Of a stretch of DNA of 41,177 nucleotides, positions 16,706-24,896 are shown piece after piece. Positions within the stretch are counted from its first letter, which is position 1, and each line of letters opens with the position of its first letter. The position numbers and the translations under genes are program-made. The notes below the pieces were generated by a model, which saw only the letters and a list, made by a program, of their open reading frames with translations, was not told the DNA's origin and searched no databases. The DNA is from an uncultured Clostridia bacterium (lineage in GTDB: Bacteria; Bacillota; Clostridia; Oscillospirales; Oscillospiraceae). The stretch covers positions 1 to 41,177 of the forward strand of contig CANPBB010000010.1 of assembly GCA_947572235.1 (NCBI GenBank), read 5' to 3'.

Positions 16706-18631
16706 ATGTACAAAATCGAATTCGCCCTCTCCGGCGACGTCCGCGTCGCCATCGACGCAAATTCGGGAGAAAACCTCTTGGAGCTGGCCCGGAAGGCCAA
16801 CGTGGCCATCGACGCCCCCTGCTCCGGCAACGGCAGCTGCGGCAAGTGCCGGGTCCGCTTGGTTCAGGGGCAGGTGGACTCTGCCTCCAGCCGCCACATC
16901 TCCGAGGAGGAGTACGCCGACGGCTGGCGGCTGGCCTGCTGCTCCACGGTCTCCGGCGACGCGGTAATTGAGGTGCCCGATATCGCCTCCGCCTACCGCA
17001 GCCGCATGAAGGTGGCCGATTTGGACTCCCCGGAGGAGATCGCCATTTTTGAGGGTCTGCGGACCCAGATGCTCGCCGCCGGCATCGACTTCTCCAGCGA
17101 TCTGACCTTCCTTCCCCTGACCCTCTCCGCCCCCACCTTGGACGACACCATGCCCGACAATGAGCGGCTGCTCCGGGCGGTGGAGGAGGCAACCGGCTGC
17201 CCCTATGAGAAGATCATCCTGCCCTATGCCGTCCTCCAGGACCTGTCTCTGGTACTCAGGGAGAGCAGCTGGAATGTGAAGTGCGTCATCTCCAGAGACG
17301 GCGACCGGATTCAGATCAGGGACGTCCTTCCCGCTGACAGCGACGCCCCCATTGCCGGGTTCGCCTTGGATTTGGGCACCACATCCCTGGCCGGACTGCT
17401 GGTGGATCTGAAGAGCGGGAAGATTTTGGCCAAGGCCAGCGGCGGCAACGGGCAGATCCGATACGGCGCCGACGTGATCAACCGGATCATCGAGTCGGAG
17501 AAGCCCGGCGGGCGGAAGCGGCTGCAGGACGCAGTGGTGCAGGAGAGCATTCTGCCCCTCTTCACCTCCATGCTCCACAGCGCCGGGATCGAGGCCCGCA
17601 GCGTCTATCGGATGGTTCTGGCTGGGAACACCACCATGAACCACCTGCTTCTGGGCCTCCACTCCGACCCGGTGCGGATGGAGCCCTTCATCCCCAGCTT
17701 CTTCCACGCCGGCTATCTCTACACCCGGGATATCGGCATCACCATGAACCCCTTGGCGGAGCTGATTGTAGCCCCCAACATCGGCAGCTATGTGGGCGGC
17801 GACATCACCGCCGGCACCTTCGCCTCCATGATCTGGAACAAACCGGAGATGAGCCTCTTCATCGACCTTGGCACCAACGGGGAGCTGGTCTTCGGCAACA
17901 GCGAGTTCCTCATGTCCTGCGCCTGCTCCGCCGGCCCCGCCTTTGAGGGCGGCGACATCTCCTGCGGTATGCGGGCCACCGACGGGGCCATCGAGGCGTG
18001 CACCATCGACAAGGAGACGATGGAGCCCGCTCTCACCGTGGTGGGCGGCGGCGCACCGGTGGGCATCTGCGGCAGCGGCATTATCGACATCATCGCGGAG
18101 CTGTTCCGCTGCGGCATTATCAACGGCAAGGGCAAGCTGATCCGGGAGGGCCGCCGGGTCCGCCGCGACGAGCACGGCATGGGCTCCTTCATCCTATCCT
18201 TCCGGGAGGACACCGGCGGGGTGAAGGATGTGGCCATCAACGAGGTGGATATCGACAACTTTATCCGGGCCAAGGGGGCCATCTTCTCCGCCACCACCAC
18301 CATGCTCACGTCCTTGGGGTTTGACCCGTCGGTGATCGAGCGGGTCTATGTGGCCGGGGGCATCGGCAGCGGGATCAATATGCGCAACGCCGTGACCATC
18401 GGCATGTTCCCGGACATCCCGCTGGAGTACTTCCACTACATCGGCAATTCCTCCCAGACCGGCGCCTTCGCCATGCTCCTGAGCAGCGAGGCCCGGGAAA
18501 AGGTGGAGGAGCTGGGACGGAGCATGACCTATTTAGAGCTCTCCAACGAGCCGGGGTATATGGACGCCTTTGTGGCGGCCTGCTTCCTGCCCCATACGGA
18601 CGCGGCGCTGTTCCCCTCGGTGGACATCTGA
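16706..18631 (+). CDS. RACo-type ASKHA ATPase, reductive activator of corrinoid proteins
   Basis: The 641-residue protein begins with a 2Fe-2S ferredoxin domain (about 1-90). Its cluster cysteines are in APCSGNGSCGKC (Cys39, 45, 48), with the fourth in LACCS near 78-79. A linker domain follows, then the DUF4445 ASKHA ATPase core with ALDLGTTSLAG near 222-232, GNTTMNHL near 310 and FIDLGTNGEL near 386-395. RACo proteins use ATP to reduce inactive Co(II) corrinoid proteins so that methyltransferases can work. No corrinoid protein or methyltransferase gene lies in this window, so its client is elsewhere. AAAGGAG precedes the ATG. The gene has a perfect promoter and its own terminator, suggesting strong, independent expression. 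Confidence 0.88.
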   Translation: MYKIEFALSGDVRVAIDANSGENLLELARKANVAIDAPCSGNGSCGKCRVRLVQGQVDSASSRHISEEEYADGWRLACCSTVSGDAVIEVPDIASAYRSRMKVADLDSPEEIAIFEGLRTQMLAAGIDFSSDLTFLPLTLSAPTLDDTMPDNERLLRAVEEATGCPYEKIILPYAVLQDLSLVLRESSWNVKCVISRDGDRIQIRDVLPADSDAPIAGFALDLGTTSLAGLLVDLKSGKILAKASGGNGQIRYGADVINRIIESEKPGGRKRLQDAVVQESILPLFTSMLHSAGIEARSVYRMVLAGNTTMNHLLLGLHSDPVRMEPFIPSFFHAGYLYTRDIGITMNPLAELIVAPNIGSYVGGDITAGTFASMIWNKPEMSLFIDLGTNGELVFGNSEFLMSCACSAGPAFEGGDISCGMRATDGAIEACTIDKETMEPALTVVGGGAPVGICGSGIIDIIAELFRCGIINGKGKLIREGRRVRRDEHGMGSFILSFREDTGGVKDVAINEVDIDNFIRAKGAIFSATTTMLTSLGFDPSVIERVYVAGGIGSGINMRNAVTIGMFPDIPLEYFHYIGNSSQTGAFAMLLSSEAREKVEELGRSMTYLELSNEPGYMDAFVAACFLPHTDAALFPSVDI

Positions 18632-18707
18632 CCGACGGGGGCGCAGGTCCGCTGGGCCGCCCCCCTCTGGAAACACTTTACTGCCGGTGACAGCCTCTAT
18701 AGCGGAC

Positions 18708-18753
18708 AAAAATATATGGACTAAAAGGCCAAGCCTTTTAGTCCATATATTTT
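18708..18753. terminator. Bidirectional terminator between the reactivase and kinase genes
   Basis: A roughly 20-base-pair hairpin with AT-rich base (AAATATATGGACTAAAAGG and its complement) has A and T runs on both sides. On the minus strand its first arm encodes the last residues and TAA stop of the kinase gene at 18738, so coding sequence and terminator overlap. Confidence 0.88.
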
Positions 18754-19574
18754 ACGCAAAACGCCTCGTAGGGAACCGCGTCACACAGCTCCAGCAGCGT
18801 GGGGTTCAGACCGCCGTTGTACTGAAGGCGGATGTCGCTGAGACGGGCGATCACGCTCCGCCGGTTGGGGAAGCGGGCAGTCACCGCCGTGCCCTGCCCC
18901 ACTGTGGAGGCGGCGAAGATCTCTCCCTCGTGGCCCGCCATGATCCGGTGGCAGATGGGCAGACCCAAACCCAAGCCGTGAACCGGCGGGTCCATGCGCC
19001 CCGTGTGGCGGTAGCGGTCAAACAGCGTGGGCAGCAGCTCCTCCGAGATGCCGCAGCCGTTGTCCGCCACAGTGAGCTCTATCCACTCCTCCACGCCGCG
19101 CAGGCGCACCACAATGGCCCCCCCCTTGGGGGTGAACTTCATGGCGTTTGACAGCAGGTTCAGCAGCAGGCGCTCCACCCCCTCGGCGTGGAGCGCGATG
19201 ATGTGCTCCGGCTCGTCACTCTCAAAGCGCAGGGTGATTCCCTGCATCTGGGCCAGCCCCTCTGTACACTGGCACACCGCCCGGCACAGGGAAACCATGT
19301 CGTCATTGCGCAGAGGCAATGGCCTCTCGCCGGTCAGCTCCGCCGCGGCCGTCATGTTGTTGACAATCCGCAGCATCTTGTAGTAGCTCTGGTAGAGCAG
19401 TGCCGCGTGGGCGTCCAAACGCGGGTCCGCGTCCCGGGCCTCCGGCGGGACAATCCGGCTGAGAACGCTGCTCATGCTCCCCAGCGCCATCCGCAGCTGG
19501 GCCGCCGCGTCAGACAGCAGCTGCTCATGGATCGGCTCGTTTTTATGCTCGGATTCCATATCACTCACCCCCAT
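18738..19574 (-). CDS. Orphan sensor histidine kinase-like ATPase
   Basis: The 278-residue protein has a full HATPase domain: N box LLNLLSNAMKFTPKGG near 150-166, G1 box DNGCGIS near 188, then F box and G2 box GLGLGLPICH near 215-224. The preceding helix (SDAAAQLRMALGSM, about 22-35) aligns with a HisKA helix, but the position of the phosphoacceptor His in H-E-L-R is Ala. A nearby His in PIHEQ is the only substitute. There is no signal peptide, membrane helix or response regulator next to it. It could be a soluble kinase, a phosphatase or an anti-sigma-like ATPase. Two starts are possible: ATG 19574 (GGGGGAG, short spacing) or ATG 19559 (GGGGGTG); upstream starts to 19634 lack a better site. 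Confidence 0.75.
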   Translation of the reverse strand: MGVSDMESEHKNEPIHEQLLSDAAAQLRMALGSMSSVLSRIVPPEARDADPRLDAHAALLYQSYYKMLRIVNNMTAAAELTGERPLPLRNDDMVSLCRAVCQCTEGLAQMQGITLRFESDEPEHIIALHAEGVERLLLNLLSNAMKFTPKGGAIVVRLRGVEEWIELTVADNGCGISEELLPTLFDRYRHTGRMDPPVHGLGLGLPICHRIMAGHEGEIFAASTVGQGTAVTARFPNRRSVIARLSDIRLQYNGGLNPTLLELCDAVPYEAFCVKYMD

Positions 19575-19652
19575 TTTCTCCCCCGGCTTGGCGGCTCTTC
19601 CCCTGCCGGGCCGTTCTATCGGCAGGCGCTCCATAGGAAGTCCTGCCGGTTC

Positions 19653-19684
19653 TCTCTAAAGTCCTATCAATCGTCTCTAAAGTC
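19653..19684. promoter_or_regulatory. Paired direct repeats upstream of the kinase gene
   Basis: TCTCTAAAGTC occurs at 19653-19663 and 19674-19684, exactly 21 bases apart, i.e. two helical turns. The position upstream of the minus-strand kinase gene fits binding sites for a response regulator. Function is inferred. Confidence 0.4.
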
Positions 19685-19708
19685 GTACAAAATATCTAAT
19701 TACGTGGG

Positions 19709-19744
19709 AAAGAACCTCAAATGAGGTTCTTTCAGTCTTTTTTT
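19709..19744 (+). terminator. Orphan terminator-like hairpin
   Basis: A perfect ten-base-pair stem (AAAGAACCTC/GAGGTTCTTT, 4-base loop) is followed five bases later by a seven-T run on the plus strand. No plus-strand gene precedes it, so it may end a small RNA or an antisense transcript. The rest of 19745-19910 is AT-rich and without a gene. Confidence 0.6.
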
Positions 19745-19884
19745 CTACCAGCGGCAGATCGTCGGTCTGTCGCACACTCTATTCTATGCCGCTTTCCTCC
19801 GTCTGCGGCGCGGTAAATTGCACCTTTTATACGAAGGATGTGAATAGTATAGCAAAAATTTGTAGAAAATACAAGAATTTTTGA

Positions 19885-21030
<1,146 letters not shown>

Positions 21031-21042
21031 GATGTTTCAAAA

Positions 21043-21075
21043 GAGAGGGGGCCGCTGTGCGGCCCTCTTTCTTTG
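21043..21075 (+). terminator. Terminator of gapA
   Basis: The hairpin pairs GGGCCGC with GCGGCCC and extends through an AGAG/CTCT base, followed by TTTCTTT. Confidence 0.85.
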
Positions 21076-21134
21076 TCTGGCGGCAAGTGCATTGTATCAT
21101 ATTTAATAATCGAATTTTGCTGAATTATAGATCA

Positions 21135-21162
21135 TTGAAATTATTTTATACATTATTATAAT
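21135..21162 (+). promoter_or_regulatory. Promoter of the XRE regulator gene
   Basis: TTGAAA (21135-21140), a 16-base spacer and TATAAT (21157-21162) lie in a conspicuously AT-rich block (21085-21200) about 50 bases before the start. Confidence 0.7.
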
Positions 21163-21213
21163 TATTGTGATTCCTGTTTTACTTTTGTTGATACTGGCCA
21201 AGAGGTGAATAAC

Positions 21214-21552
21214 ATGTCCTATGAGGCCAGAATGAAAGAATGGATCACAGACCACGATATCCGACAGAAAACCTTGGCGAAGGAGTTCCATATTACGGAG
21301 GCGGCGCTCAGCCACTACATGACCGGCCGGAGCGAGGTTTCAGTGGATGTACTGGTAAAGTTTGCAAAATATGCGGGGCTCAGTATGGACTATTTGGTAG
21401 AACTCAGCGATGAGCCCTTGCCGGCAATGCGTCTGACAACGCCGGAGCGCCAGTTCGTTGAGGAACTGCGAACTTTGTCCTACGAACAGCGGGAGTTAGT
21501 GGCCAAGATAATCACCACCATGCAGGAGCAGAACCAGAGGAAACACCTGTAG
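21214..21552 (+). CDS. XRE-family helix-turn-helix regulator
   Basis: A 112-residue protein with an N-terminal Cro/C1-type HTH (about residues 5-65): IRQKTLAKEFHITEAALSHY followed by the MTGRSEVSVDVLVKFAKYAGLSMDYL layout. The C-terminal ~45 residues form a probable amphipathic helix for dimerisation. ATG 21214 is chosen because GAGGTG (21202-21207) is 6 bases upstream; the in-frame GTG at 21205 lies inside that site. It opens the AT-richer accessory region and has no obvious partner gene. Its target is unknown. Confidence 0.85.
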   Translation: MSYEARMKEWITDHDIRQKTLAKEFHITEAALSHYMTGRSEVSVDVLVKFAKYAGLSMDYLVELSDEPLPAMRLTTPERQFVEELRTLSYEQRELVAKIITTMQEQNQRKHL

Positions 21553-21620
21553 GTCCTTGCAGGGGTACGGTGTTTGATCGGTAGGGTTCCGGTCAACGTA
21601 TGGGGTTCGGTAAACCGTCC

Positions 21621-21771
21621 GTAGGGCGGGACGACCCCGGCCCGCCGTTCCACAGGCTCCCGCCGCCTCCCGGTCGAACGATGGCAGGGGGACGGGGTTC
21701 GGCGGGTGTGGTGGTTGATTTGAGGGGTTCCGGTTGGTGGAGAACGGCGCGCCGGGGTCGTCGCGCCCTAC
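21621..21771. repeat. Intergenic repeat with 30-bp inverted ends
   Basis: The arms 21621-21650 and 21742-21771 are inverted copies matching at 28 of 30 positions (GTAGGGCGGGACGACCCC... type). The right arm and its left flank (from 21687) belong to the first module of the composite repeats at 11169 and 40801. The layout is MITE-like. No reading frame inside is supported. Confidence 0.75.
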
Positions 21772-21801
21772 AACAGCAGGGAGTGTAGCCTCCCAACCCT
21801 T

Positions 21802-21842
21802 AGCGGGCCGATCTGTTACAGCAGACGGCCCGCTTCTTTTTA
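21802..21842 (+). terminator. Terminator-like hairpin
   Basis: AGCGGGCCG pairs with CGGCCCGCT, with additional pairing of TCTG and CAGA inside, followed by TTCTTTTT. It probably ends the XRE regulator transcript after the inserted repeat. Confidence 0.8.
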
Positions 21843-21862
21843 TCAAAATCCGTCTCTAAAAT

Positions 21863-21895
21863 ACGGTATACTATGCAAAAAGCATAGTATACCGT
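21863..21895. promoter_or_regulatory. 14-bp perfect inverted repeat with 5-base loop
   Basis: ACGGTATACTATGC and its exact complement flank AAAAA. Both arms contain TATACT, so it could be an operator over a promoter, or a bidirectional promoter element. It lies about 105 bases before the small membrane protein gene. It has no T run, so it is not an ordinary terminator. Confidence 0.5.
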
Positions 21896-21998
21896 GCAAA
21901 TTGCATATCTTATCTTCCTATATTCGCTGTCGATAGCCTATTATATGGGGCGGTGCAGCCGTCCGCTGAAATTCTATTTGTGGAAAGGAAAAACGGAT

Positions 21999-22442
21999 AT
22001 GAAAAAGCATGGCGGAGATAAGAAGCAGCTTTGGCTCAAGGCGGGCTTTGTGGTGGGGGTGCTGGCCATCCTGATTGGCATCTATTTCATGGGAACCTAC
22101 AAGGATACCGTGTTCTACGGCAGTCCGGACTCCTCCTACGGCGGCACACTCCACTTGGGCACCGCCAAGTTCGGGGCGGACTTCTACACCGAGATCTACG
22201 AGTCCACCACCTTTGCCGGCAACGCCGTCAAGGGCGTCTATGAGCTTTTGGGCGCGGCCTTTGGGATGCTCTTCATCCTGATCGGGGCCATTGATGTCTG
22301 CGTGTTTGGCGTGAAGCTGGCGGAGTACAAGCCAGCTCCCCAAGCCCAGCCGGCGGCTCCCAAACAGCCGGTACAGCAGGTGCAGCCAGTGCAGCCGGTG
22401 CGGCCAGTTCAGCAGGACTTGCCAGATCAGGCCCAGCTTTAA
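21999..22442 (+). CDS. Small membrane protein with Pro/Gln-rich tail
   Basis: The 147-residue protein has two hydrophobic segments, near residues 12-34 and 80-108, separated by an extracellular loop of about 45 residues rich in Tyr, Ser and Gly. The last ~35 residues are a low-complexity tail built from QPV, QPA and PV-Q units, probably cytoplasmic. I do not recognise a family. ATG 21999 is preceded by GGAAAGG at an acceptable distance; the longer frame from 21894 overlaps the palindrome and is rejected. Neighbours are a XRE regulator and zinc-ribbon proteins in an accessory patch. Confidence 0.7.
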   Translation: MKKHGGDKKQLWLKAGFVVGVLAILIGIYFMGTYKDTVFYGSPDSSYGGTLHLGTAKFGADFYTEIYESTTFAGNAVKGVYELLGAAFGMLFILIGAIDVCVFGVKLAEYKPAPQAQPAAPKQPVQQVQPVQPVRPVQQDLPDQAQL

Positions 22443-22532
22443 CGCCGCAGGTACTCTCTGTTGACCATTGAGAAGTCAGTGGGGGATGTTCCACCCAAAT
22501 TCCGATTAACAGGAGGCAATAACAAAATCATA

Positions 22533-22654
22533 ACCACCGGCCTTGCCGGTGGTATGTACAGGCCCCTTAGGGCCTTTTACCAGCCGAGCCTATAGGCTCA
22601 TCGAAATTTTTTCGTTCGCATAAAGTGCCCTACTGCTATTGAAATAGCGGTAGG
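22533..22654. mobile_element. Palindrome cluster resembling an IS200/IS605 end (PATE-like)
   Basis: Five hairpins follow one another in ~120 bases: ACCACCGGC/GCCGGTGGT (22533-22553), AGGCCC/GGGCCT (22560-22575), GAGCC/GGCTC (22586-22599), a CGAAA/TTTCG hairpin near 22602-22614 and an 11-base-pair stem (22629-22654). ACCACCGGC-type subterminal hairpins are known at ends of IS200/IS605-family elements. No tnpA or tnpB gene is present, so this is either a palindrome-associated derivative or the scar of a lost element. The region immediately downstream carries broken genes. Confidence 0.45.
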
Positions 22655-22797
22655 ACGTCTCTTTTCCGAATTTTCTAAATCATCAGATTTATTCCCTATC
22701 GTTTTTGTAGTGATTCCTCGCCTCGCTCGGATATTTTATTCTGGGCATAGCTAAAGCTTTTTGGAACCACCAGCACCGCTGATGGTTTCCTCTTACA

Positions 22798-23205
22798 ATT
22801 AAAAAGATACTCGCGCTCATGCTCACGGCGGCTATGGACCTCTCCTTGGCGGCCTGTGGCGGCGGGGGTGGAACAGGAGGAACCCCAAAGCCTGACAACG
22901 TAGACGACCAAGGAAACGTTCAAATTACGATGGACTGTTCGTATGCAAATGAAGATGAGGCTTTGATGTTTGCAGAAAGGTTTGGTTTGAAAGATCTTAC
23001 CCTCAACGAAAACGGAACCATGACCTTTTGGGTAGAAAAAGCGGATTGTGAGGCGTATAAGGTTCAAATTACTGTCACCAATAAAAGAGTATATGGATGT
23101 AACGCAACAGCAAACCGTGTTGACTTGCCGTTGGATTCTATTACTGCTGTTGGAACCAGCCTGTTCAGTGGCTTGGCTGTAACTACTGCCTCTGGGAGCA
23201 ATTAA
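22798..23205 (+). pseudogene. Lipoprotein gene lacking a normal start
   Basis: The frame reads through a good lipoprotein signal (KKILALMLTAAM..LSLAAC, lipobox Cys around codon 19 of this frame) followed by a Gly-rich linker and a ~95-residue acidic beta-rich domain that I do not recognise. At the place where an ATG before Lys-Lys is expected the sequence is ATT (22798-22800), and no ribosome binding site precedes it. A start at ATG 22819 would cut the signal peptide to about 12 residues and would still lack an RBS. The 5' end therefore looks mutated or replaced, next to the palindrome cluster. Rare ATT initiation is the alternative. Confidence 0.6.
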
Positions 23206-23410
23206 ATTTGTTTTTCTGAAAAATCGTGATGAGCTGCATGAAGAAATCAGCAAACTTTTGATTGGCCGGCAGGAAAAGTCTGCTGTTATAAAGCAGGAAA
23301 TTCCCCAAAGTCCCGCTGATGAATTGAAAAAGTACAAGGCTTTGCTGGACAGCGGCACGATTACACAGGCCGAATTTGACGCGAAGAAAAAGCAGTTGTT
23401 GGGGCTGTAA
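23198..23410 (+). pseudogene. C-terminal fragment with SHOCT domain
   Basis: This open frame has no start codon of its own with an RBS. It ends with a classic SHOCT (short C-terminal) domain: ELKKYKALLDSGTITQAEF followed by DAKKKQLLGL. The segment before it (FVFLKNRDELHEEISKLL) looks like the end of a membrane-binding or PH-like domain. The intact gene would normally have another 100 or more residues, so this is a truncated remnant fused behind the lipoprotein gene. Confidence 0.7.
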
Positions 23411-23602
23411 TTCCCTATCGACACAGACAAAGGCCGTATCATCCTGCCAAAAGCGTTCTTTCCCACGCTGGACAAGATGAGCAAAATTCTTGCGGAGGGC
23501 GGCTCCGACAAGAAGCGGACGGCGGAGGACTATGTGCAAGACCAATTCGACAAGGCTATGAAAGAGACAATGCTCCGGGCGGAGGACAAGGTGGTGAAGT
23601 GA
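23411..23602 (+). pseudogene. C-terminal fragment of an unidentified, probably mobile-element protein
   Basis: A 63-codon frame follows the SHOCT fragment's stop in the same phase, with no start and no RBS. Its charged C-terminal sequence (AEDYVQDQFDKAMKETMLRA and onward) is clearly coding in character. I cannot name the family; the style suggests a conjugative-element protein. It adds to the picture of a recombination scar. Confidence 0.5.
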
Positions 23603-23667
23603 AGTACACTTTTCAACGCTAATAATGACCTGCTAATGTGGGAGAAAGAAGTTTAGGGGGAACAGTT

Positions 23668-24096
23668 ATGTTTTGTGTAAAATGTGGCAATCAAATTCAA
23701 GAGGGCACAGCTTTCTGCCCCAAGTGCGGTAATAAGGTAAACGAACTGCTTAACGCAGAAGCACCTGCGGAGGAAGTTGTTGTCAAATCCAAGAAAGATT
23801 TTATCTACGAAAAACTTTGTTTATATATGACAGCCAATGTCGCAATTGTAGGTATCAATCCCACTTTTGGACAGCTTGAAAACTATGAAGAAGGTGCAAA
23901 CGGAATGATTTACTGCGAGCTGGTTGCAAGTACCCGCAATATGCTTGGCAAGACGAAAAATACTCGTTTTGGTGCTGTGGTAGAAACTGTTGAAGCTGAT
24001 GGCAATGTGGTTTTCAAGGGTATAGGCCCTCAATTGATAACTCCTATCTCTGGAACAAAAATAATTAAAAAAATATTGGGATTCAAGGCAAAATAA
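23668..24096 (+). CDS. Zinc-ribbon protein with C-terminal PH-like domain
   Basis: The 142-residue protein starts with a zinc ribbon: C3-x2-C6 and C17-x2-C20 in MFCVKCG and FCPKCG. A short linker and a ~100-residue beta-rich domain follow (MTANVAIVGINPTFGQL onward) with no membrane helix. The fold of the second part is not certain. ATG 23668 is preceded by GGGGGAA. The next gene begins 15 bases after its stop and has a near-identical zinc ribbon, so the two arose by duplication and domain shuffling and are probably co-transcribed. Codons are AT-richer than in the flanking chromosome. Confidence 0.72.
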   Translation: MFCVKCGNQIQEGTAFCPKCGNKVNELLNAEAPAEEVVVKSKKDFIYEKLCLYMTANVAIVGINPTFGQLENYEEGANGMIYCELVASTRNMLGKTKNTRFGAVVETVEADGNVVFKGIGPQLITPISGTKIIKKILGFKAK

Positions 24097-24111
24097 GCAG
24101 GGAGATTAAAT

Positions 24112-24447
24112 ATGTTTTGTTCTAAATGTGGAAACAATCTTTCGGATGGAACGCTGTTCTGCCCTAATTGTGGTAATAAAGTTGGCGAAGTAAATTCATC
24201 TGCTACAAAAAAGGAAGTAAAGGTAATTCTTGACCCGGCAGAGGTGGTTCCACAAAAAGCAATCACAGACAGTAGCAAAACATTCTCTGGACAATGGAAA
24301 ACTATCGGTTTAAGTTTGATGATAATATCCATTATCGGTGATTTGCTTTCGATGTTCGTAATCGGCTTTGATTTCTTTATTCCCATTACAATTGGAGCAT
24401 CGATTTTGTTTGTAATCGGCTTCTTTATGCAAATGTTTTCTTCCTAA
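24112..24447 (+). CDS. Zinc-ribbon membrane protein
   Basis: The 111-residue protein has the same N-terminal ribbon as its neighbour (C3, C6, C17, C20). A polar linker to about residue 60 and two hydrophobic helices (about 63-85 and 88-108) follow. Such 'zinc-ribbon plus transmembrane' proteins are common in Firmicutes and have no assigned function. AGGGAG precedes the ATG. A GGGGCGGGA/TCCCGCCCC hairpin follows the gene at 24455-24476. Confidence 0.75.
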   Translation: MFCSKCGNNLSDGTLFCPNCGNKVGEVNSSATKKEVKVILDPAEVVPQKAITDSSKTFSGQWKTIGLSLMIISIIGDLLSMFVIGFDFFIPITIGASILFVIGFFMQMFSS

Positions 24448-24454
24448 CATAAAT

Positions 24455-24476
24455 GGGGCGGGATTACTCCCGCCCC
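24455..24476. terminator. GC-rich hairpin after the zinc-ribbon genes
   Basis: A nine-base-pair perfect stem with a 4-base loop, but no T run follows on the plus strand. It is a weak terminator or an mRNA 3'-end stabiliser. Confidence 0.5.
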
Positions 24477-24492
24477 GGGCCGTTTCTGCGCA

Positions 24493-24528
24493 CAAAAAGA
24501 GGGGGAACAGGTCTCCCTGTTCCCCCTC
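24493..24528 (-). terminator. Terminator of the perR-rubrerythrin operon
   Basis: A 13-base-pair perfect stem (GAGGGGGAACAGG with its complement, 4-base loop) is followed by TTTTT on the minus strand. Confidence 0.9.
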
Positions 24529-24545
24529 AAAATATCGCCTTACCG

Positions 24546-24875
24546 TCAGTCCAGAATTTCCATCAGCCTGCCGCAGCAGACGGGGATGGGCTGACCGGCC
24601 TTGATGTGCTCGGTGCGGTTGCAGATATAGCAGTAGACATCGGTGTCATAGGGCGCGAGGACGGTGGGCTGGGCCTTGACCTCCTCGGCGGTAAGGCCCT
24701 CGATGTGGAACTTAGCCGACTTGTCCTCCGCCTTCATATAGGTCCCCATGGGCTCCAGCCGCTTGGTGCCGCCGGTGCAGTTGCCCATCTTGATCCAGAG
24801 GGCTTCCAGCTCCGCGGCCTCGGAGGCGTGCTCGGGGATGATCTCCACGATGTCCTTGTCGATCCGGATCTTCAT
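24546..24875 (-). CDS. Small desulforedoxin-like metal-site protein
   Basis: The 109-residue protein ends in a cysteine site of the desulfoferrodoxin N-domain kind: CYIC followed 13 residues later by CC-G (VYCYICNRTEHIKAG then PVCCGRLM). That pattern binds one Fe or Zn in desulforedoxin. The N-terminal ~75 residues lack the superoxide reductase catalytic motif and are not recognised. It follows the reverse rubrerythrin gene by 21 bases in the same operon, so a role as an electron carrier or metal-binding partner in peroxide or superoxide defence is inferred. The start is preceded by a GGAGG-type site in the rubrerythrin tail region. Confidence 0.7.
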   Translation of the reverse strand: MKIRIDKDIVEIIPEHASEAAELEALWIKMGNCTGGTKRLEPMGTYMKAEDKSAKFHIEGLTAEEVKAQPTVLAPYDTDVYCYICNRTEHIKAGQPIPVCCGRLMEILD

Positions 24876-24896
24876 AGCGCGGTCCTCCGTTCGCTC

